Position numbers and translations under genes: made by a program
Assembly (NCBI GenBank): GCA_030737875.1
Contig: CM060910.1
Location: forward strand, 246,048,427 to 246,112,426
DNA from: Allium sativum
Lineage: Eukaryota > Streptophyta > Magnoliopsida > Asparagales > Amaryllidaceae
Direction: 5' to 3'
DNA length: 64,000 nucleotides
Part shown: piece after piece, positions 60,042 through 64,000 of the stretch
Layout of the letters: the number at the start of each line of letters is the position of its first letter
Position numbering within the stretch: position 1 is the stretch's first letter
The notes under the pieces: model-generated
What the model saw: only the letters and a program-made list of their open reading frames with translations
What the model was told of the DNA's origin: nothing
Databases searched by the model: none

Positions 60042-60053
60042 TGGTATCAGATC
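60042..60053 (+). other. Primer binding site of element F
   Basis: TGGTATCAGATC: 11 of 12 bases of the initiator Met tRNA site, two bases after the LTR end TTTCA. Confidence 0.85.
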
Positions 60054-60253
60054 ATAGGTTTCCAGACAAGATGAAAGTTTTTGAAATTGTTTTCAAAAAG
60101 TAAGTTTAAAGAAACATTTTTCAAGAAAAAGTGTTATATTTATAAAAGACAAAATCCCCCAAAGCCATGTGCCCCATCTATCTCTCTCTATCCTTCGTTT
60201 TGAATTTTTCCTTTCTGTTTCAGCATGTCTGAGACCTTAACCTCCCGGAAGGA

Positions 60254-61111
60254 GTGCCGATTCCCGGCTGGTTTAGGAGGTACTTAGAAGCAAGGGCCAA
60301 TGGCGCGGGCCCAGCAGACATCCCTCCTCCAGTGGTTGCGGTTCCTCTTCCTCCGCCTCCACCTCCTCGTGGAAATGCCTTCGCAAAAACATGTAGAGAC
60401 TTCAAGGCCATGGGTGGAAAAGACTTTTATGGGACAGAATCCTTTGTAGGGGCAAGAAACTGGCTAAAGGAGACTGAGGATCTGTTTGTCATCTTTGGGG
60501 TTGATGACAGGCAAAAGATACAACTAGCGGTATGGTTACTTAAGGATGAAGCTTCCTATTGGTGGGAAGTTACCAATGCTCAGAGGGCGGTGGAAACATA
60601 GGAAGATTTCAGGACAAGGATTGAAATGAAATTTCTCTCCCAAGCTGAAAGAAGCCTGCAAATGGAGAAGTTCCTAACTCTGAAACAGGGGAGCATGACG
60701 ATCAGGGAATATGTTAATCAGTTTAATCAACTGGCCAGATTTGGGTTAGACTTAGTAAACATCCAACACAAGAAGGCACTTCACTTCGTCAAGGGTTTGA
60801 ATGAGCCTCTACACAGCCTTGCCATGACCCATGTATCCACAGGAGCGACTTATGAAAGCTTGGTGGACATGGCATTGCTACACGAGGAAGACCATGGCAA
60901 GAATGAAACTAAGGTGGAAGAGAAGAAAGAAGGTCTACAAGCAAAGAAAACAGACTTCAAGAAAGGAGGAAAGAACAATAAGCCCCGTGAGAAGAGAAGG
61001 TGCAATTTCTGTGGCATTGTGGGCCATATATCGAAAGACTGCTGGAAGAGAAAGGCGGAGATGGGTGGCTGCTTCCATTGTGGAGAGACTGGGCACCAAG
61101 CTAAGGACTGC
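60254..61111 (+). pseudogene. gag: Element F gag with two zinc knuckles
   Basis: Possible true start ATG at 60225 (MSETLTSRKE), in another frame from the bulk of the protein, implying a small indel near 60245. The main frame gives a proline-rich N-terminus (60315-60372), capsid motifs (CRDFKAMGGKDFYGTESFVG, WWEVTNAQRAVET), then a TAG at 60599 where TGG (Trp) is usual, and continues in the same frame: MTIREYVNQFNQLARFGLDL, HFVKGLNEPLHSLAMTH. Intact CCHC knuckles: CNFCGIVGHISKDC (61001-61042) and CFHCGETGHQAKDC (61070-61111), which bind element RNA. Confidence 0.88.
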
Positions 61112-61700
61112 CCAAAGAAGAAAGGGCAGGGACAGAAAGCCAGATCCACTTCAGGGGGTCAGGTTCATGCGCTAGTGGCACCTCAGCAGGAACGAGGTAG
61201 TAATATTTCTATAGAAAGTGTAGTCTATCTTTATGATCATCCAGTTTGTACACTTTTTGACTCTGGCGCATCACACTCTTTTATTTCATCTGCCTTAGTA
61301 GAATCTCTGCATCTAGACACTAGTATGGCAAAAAATCCCTTAGTAGTTTCAAATCCAATTGGGGGCTCCGCTTACTTGTCAATGGTTTGTTTGGGTTTGA
61401 AAATCTATATTCTCAGCGTTGAGTTTAGTTGTAATGCCTTTTTTTTTGGGCTTCTCGGGATATGGTTTGATCTTGGGCATGGACTGGTTATTCAGTAATA
61501 GTGCCATTCTTGATTGTGAGAAAAGAGTGGTTAGACTCTTGACCCGGCTTGGTAACACTCTAGAAATTTCTTGTAATCCCTTGAATGCTGTTATGCTTAG
61601 TTATCTAGAGTCGCTTGATGCTTCCGATGAGAATTTGCAATCAGTAAGAGTAGTCCGGGAATATCTGAATGCCTTTGAGGAGGTGAAAGGCTTACCTCCG
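61112..61700 (+). pseudogene. Element F aspartic protease, frameshifted
   Basis: Continuous with gag. Catalytic LFDSGASHSFIS (Asp codon 61259-61261). A T-run near 61440 shifts the frame: the upstream frame runs out at 61498, while the downstream frame (from 61419) carries the second signature [20 protein letters not shown] and the linker toward RT ([19 protein letters not shown]). Confidence 0.86.
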
Positions 61701-62450
61701 AGGCGGGAAATAGACTTCCGCATATATCTTGTGGATGACACAAAGCCTGTAGCTTTACCTATCAGACACATGGCTCCAAAGGAGAGAAAGGAGCTCAATA
61801 AGCAGGTTAAAGAACTTCTCGAAAAAGGGTTCATTAGACGGAGCATTTCGGAATGGGGTGCTCCAGTGGTGTTCGCAATCAAAGCGGACGGTTCGCTTCG
61901 CCTTTGCGTCGACTATAGAGAGTTAAACAAATTGACCAAGAAAAATAGGCACCCTCTTCCCCGAATCGACGATTTGTTTGATCAGCTTGTAGGTGCAACG
62001 GTCTTCTCCTAACTTGATCTGACAACTGGGTTCCATCAGCTAAGAGTAGCTGAAGATAGTATTGATAAAATGGCATTCAGAATCCCAGACGGTTTCTTCG
62101 ACTGGCTTGTCATGCCTTTCGGCATGACAAACGCACCCGCTTACTTCGTAGACCTAATGAACAGGGTGTTTAGAGAATTCCTCAACAAATTTGTGGTTGT
62201 CTTCGTAGATGATATCTTAATCTTCTCAAAGAATGAGGAAGAGCATGCTCAGCATCTGAAAGAAATCATGGAAACTCTCCGTTCACATCAGCTAAAAGCC
62301 AAATTCTCCAAGTGCCACTTTTGGAGAAAGAAGGTAAGATTTCTGGGGCATATAGTGTCCAAAGAGGGGTTGGCCGTGGACCCCGCAAAAGTAGTGGCAG
62401 TACAAGATTGGAAGACACCAAGGAATGCAACTGAAGTTCGAAGCTTTCTT
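61701..62450 (+). pseudogene. Element F reverse transcriptase, truncated by G
   Basis: RT motifs: [40 protein letters not shown], then a TAA at 62010 (consistent with CAA to TAA) inside the VFS-LDL motif, [31 protein letters not shown] and FVDDILIFSKNEEEH (catalytic Asp pair 62208-62213). The last recognisable part is KTPRNATEVRSF of the RNase H connection, cut at 62450 by LTR G. Confidence 0.88.
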
Positions 62451-64000
62451 TGAAAAAACCCGGAATTTGGGGCCAATTTAAAATTTTCATTTTGGAGATT
62501 TTAGGGGTGTTTAATTATTTAAAATAAATTATTTCAAATAATTATGAATGGGAATTTACTTTGAGCAAAGTTAATACAAGTATATTACAAAAAGAATTAG
62601 AAATAGGAGGGTAGTTTGAAAAGTCAAACTTGAACTTCGACTAATTACCCAGGGTGCAGAATAAACCAGATTTTGTTAAAACGAAAATATTTAAATCGGT
62701 TAATGAATATCTTTCTAACGAATCTGAAAAATCGAAGTTTCATAGCAGAAATCAAAAGTTATGGCCAAATGAATTTTCAGAAAGGTCGCTATAGAGAATA
62801 TATCGCCCTTGAAAATTGACATTTTGCATACGACCTCGGAATTCGACGAAACCACTTTTGTTGGATCCGAGATGTAAAATGATTGCTAGGTTTCAAATTT
62901 CATGATTTTTGAAGCTAGTATGTGAGCGTGGCAAAAGAAACTGTGTTTTGTCAATTTCGGTCAAAAATAATTGACTGAAAAATAGCCATTTTTCAAACAG
63001 TCTCAGAATGAGGCGAAATTTATTTTGTTAGGACCGTGTCGTCATAAGTAAGCCAAAAATAATTTTTCTGGATTTTTCTGAGCTAGTATGTGGCCCTAGT
63101 GGAATTAACAAGTACGTTCGAATTTAAATTAAATGATTTATTTTTAAAAATAAAAGAAACATGCTTATAACTTCAGACTTGGACTTCGGAGATAGCGCCA
63201 TCGCGTTCAGAAGGCATTAAAACCTATTCTTCGACAGTCGTTGAGCGCGAATCGGAGTTCGGACGGAAAATCACTAATTTCTAGAATTAATTGAATAAAT
63301 AAATAAAATAGAAATACCCTAAATACTAGTATATATACCATCGCTACAGTAGACCTTCTTCTTCCCCCGTTCCTTTACAGCCGCCAAACCCATAAAGCTT
63401 CAAACCTTCTCTCTTCAAATTCTCCCTCCCCTCTTCGAATTAGAACGCAAGCCATACACCGAATCGAAGCTTTTCCTCTCCTCTTCGATTTGGTACCCAC
63501 CACCGCCTCCCCCGTGCCCTGTGCCGCCTCCGCCAAGCCCGAGAAGTTCGGCCGAACGTACCCCCGCTGGGCCCCACCACGTCGATCGCACCCCCCCACC
63601 CCAATTCCCAGCGCCGAAACCCCTTCCGTAGCCCTCCGATCTCCCGCAAACGGTTCGGCAAACCGTCAACTACAACTCCAGAAAATCGAATTTAAAATTC
63701 TGAACAATATTGGGTACTAAGGTATTATTCATTTCAGATTTTGTCACGCTTTATAGCGTCGCTGTGTCAGTTGTTAAAGGCTGAATTTTGATTTTTCATA
63801 TGAATTTGTATTCGAATCGTTCCAGATCTGAAATCTATTTGAATACGAACACTGAATTGGATCGAGCCTGAATCTTCTTCTCAGACCAGACCACTGTGAG
63901 AATTTATTTTTAATTTAATTTAATTTATTTAATTATTATTTCCATGACTATTAATAGTAGATCTAATATGACATGATATCTAAAACATAGATCTGAAATG
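62451..64000 (+). mobile_element. LTR G: start of a B-like giant LTR
   Basis: It starts TGAAAAAACCCGG, matching the B LTR start TGCAACAACCCGG. At 62690-63060 it matches the B LTR (read on its minus strand): TATCTTTCTAACGAATCTGA, AAAAGTTATGGCCAAATGAA, CACTTTTGTTGGATCC. A TATA box (63329-63339) is followed by a CT- and GC-rich leader (63350-63690). Frames within the leader are unlikely to be real. The LTR runs past the window end, so its length and any interior are unknown. Confidence 0.82.
63329..63339 (+). promoter_or_regulatory. TATA box of LTR G
   Basis: GTATATATACC, 880 bases from the LTR start, followed by a leader rich in CTTCTTC and CCC runs. Confidence 0.55.

Larger units (their letters stand above)
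56921..62450 (+). mobile_element. Element F: Ty3/gypsy, 5' part
   Basis: 5' LTR (56921-60039), primer site, gag, two zinc knuckles, protease and RT up to the RNase H connection (last residues NATEVRSF). It is truncated at 62450 by the start of LTR G. The rest of the element, if it exists, lies beyond G outside the window. Coding frames have at least two stops and one frameshift. Gag differs from those of A and B in having a proline-rich N-terminus. Confidence 0.88.

Noticed and set aside
63375..63720. Overlapping frames in the G leader (Gly- or Pro-rich)
   Set aside because: GC-rich leader sequence gives long frames by chance on both strands; no domain is recognised.

Overview
The window is plant nuclear DNA, most likely from a flowering plant with a repeat-rich genome. 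I infer this from Ty3/gypsy LTR retrotransposons with chromodomains (chromovirus type), initiator-Met-tRNA primer sites, very long LTRs, AT-rich non-coding DNA and one intron-containing gene remnant. The species cannot be named from sequence alone. No intact host gene was found. Everything here comes from reading the sequence; identities and divergences are by-eye estimates.

Layout, left to right. (1) 1-5945: element C (+), an old retrotransposon with no coding capacity: the end of one LTR, a primer binding site, about 1.1 kb of non-coding interior, and most of a second LTR. (2) 5946-7873 and 35488-39583: two halves of one giant LTR, E (+), about 6 kb in total, split by element A. (3) 7874-35482: element A (+), a tandem gypsy array (LTR-gag/pol-LTR-partial pol-LTR) flanked by TTAAG/TTGAG. 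(4) 15452-30764: element B (-), a gypsy chromovirus with LTRs of about 4.86 kb, nested inside A. Its right edge joins A pol directly, with a 4-bp overlap and no target duplication. (5) 39590-55145: exons of a decayed Ulp1-like (C48) cysteine protease gene. (6) 39867-53289: element D (-), a very young insertion in an exon of that gene. It has two 6159-bp LTRs, only 1105 bp of non-coding interior, and a perfect ATTTG target duplication. (7) 55150-56920: AT-rich DNA with small palindromes and tandem duplications. (8) 56921-62450: gypsy element F (+), with a 3.1-kb LTR, gag, two zinc knuckles, protease and RT, cut off by (9) 62451-64000: the start of another B-like long LTR, G (+).

How the parts relate. 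B, C, D, E and G look like one clan of giant-LTR retrotransposons sharing sequence modules. B carries gag-pol remnants; C and D have none and must have been moved in trans. B, C and D share a 19-nt hairpin just downstream of the primer site, at the same relative place, with base changes that keep it paired: a candidate packaging or dimerisation signal linking helper to passengers. The LTRs also share a second hairpin near their 3' ends, and several contain matched splice-donor and splice-acceptor signals suggesting a long leader intron inside the LTR. Every gag-pol copy is broken by stops and frameshifts; the longest open stretch is a 378-codon integrase in A. Inferred order of events: E and C oldest, then A and B, then D, whose LTRs differ at only about 25 sites.
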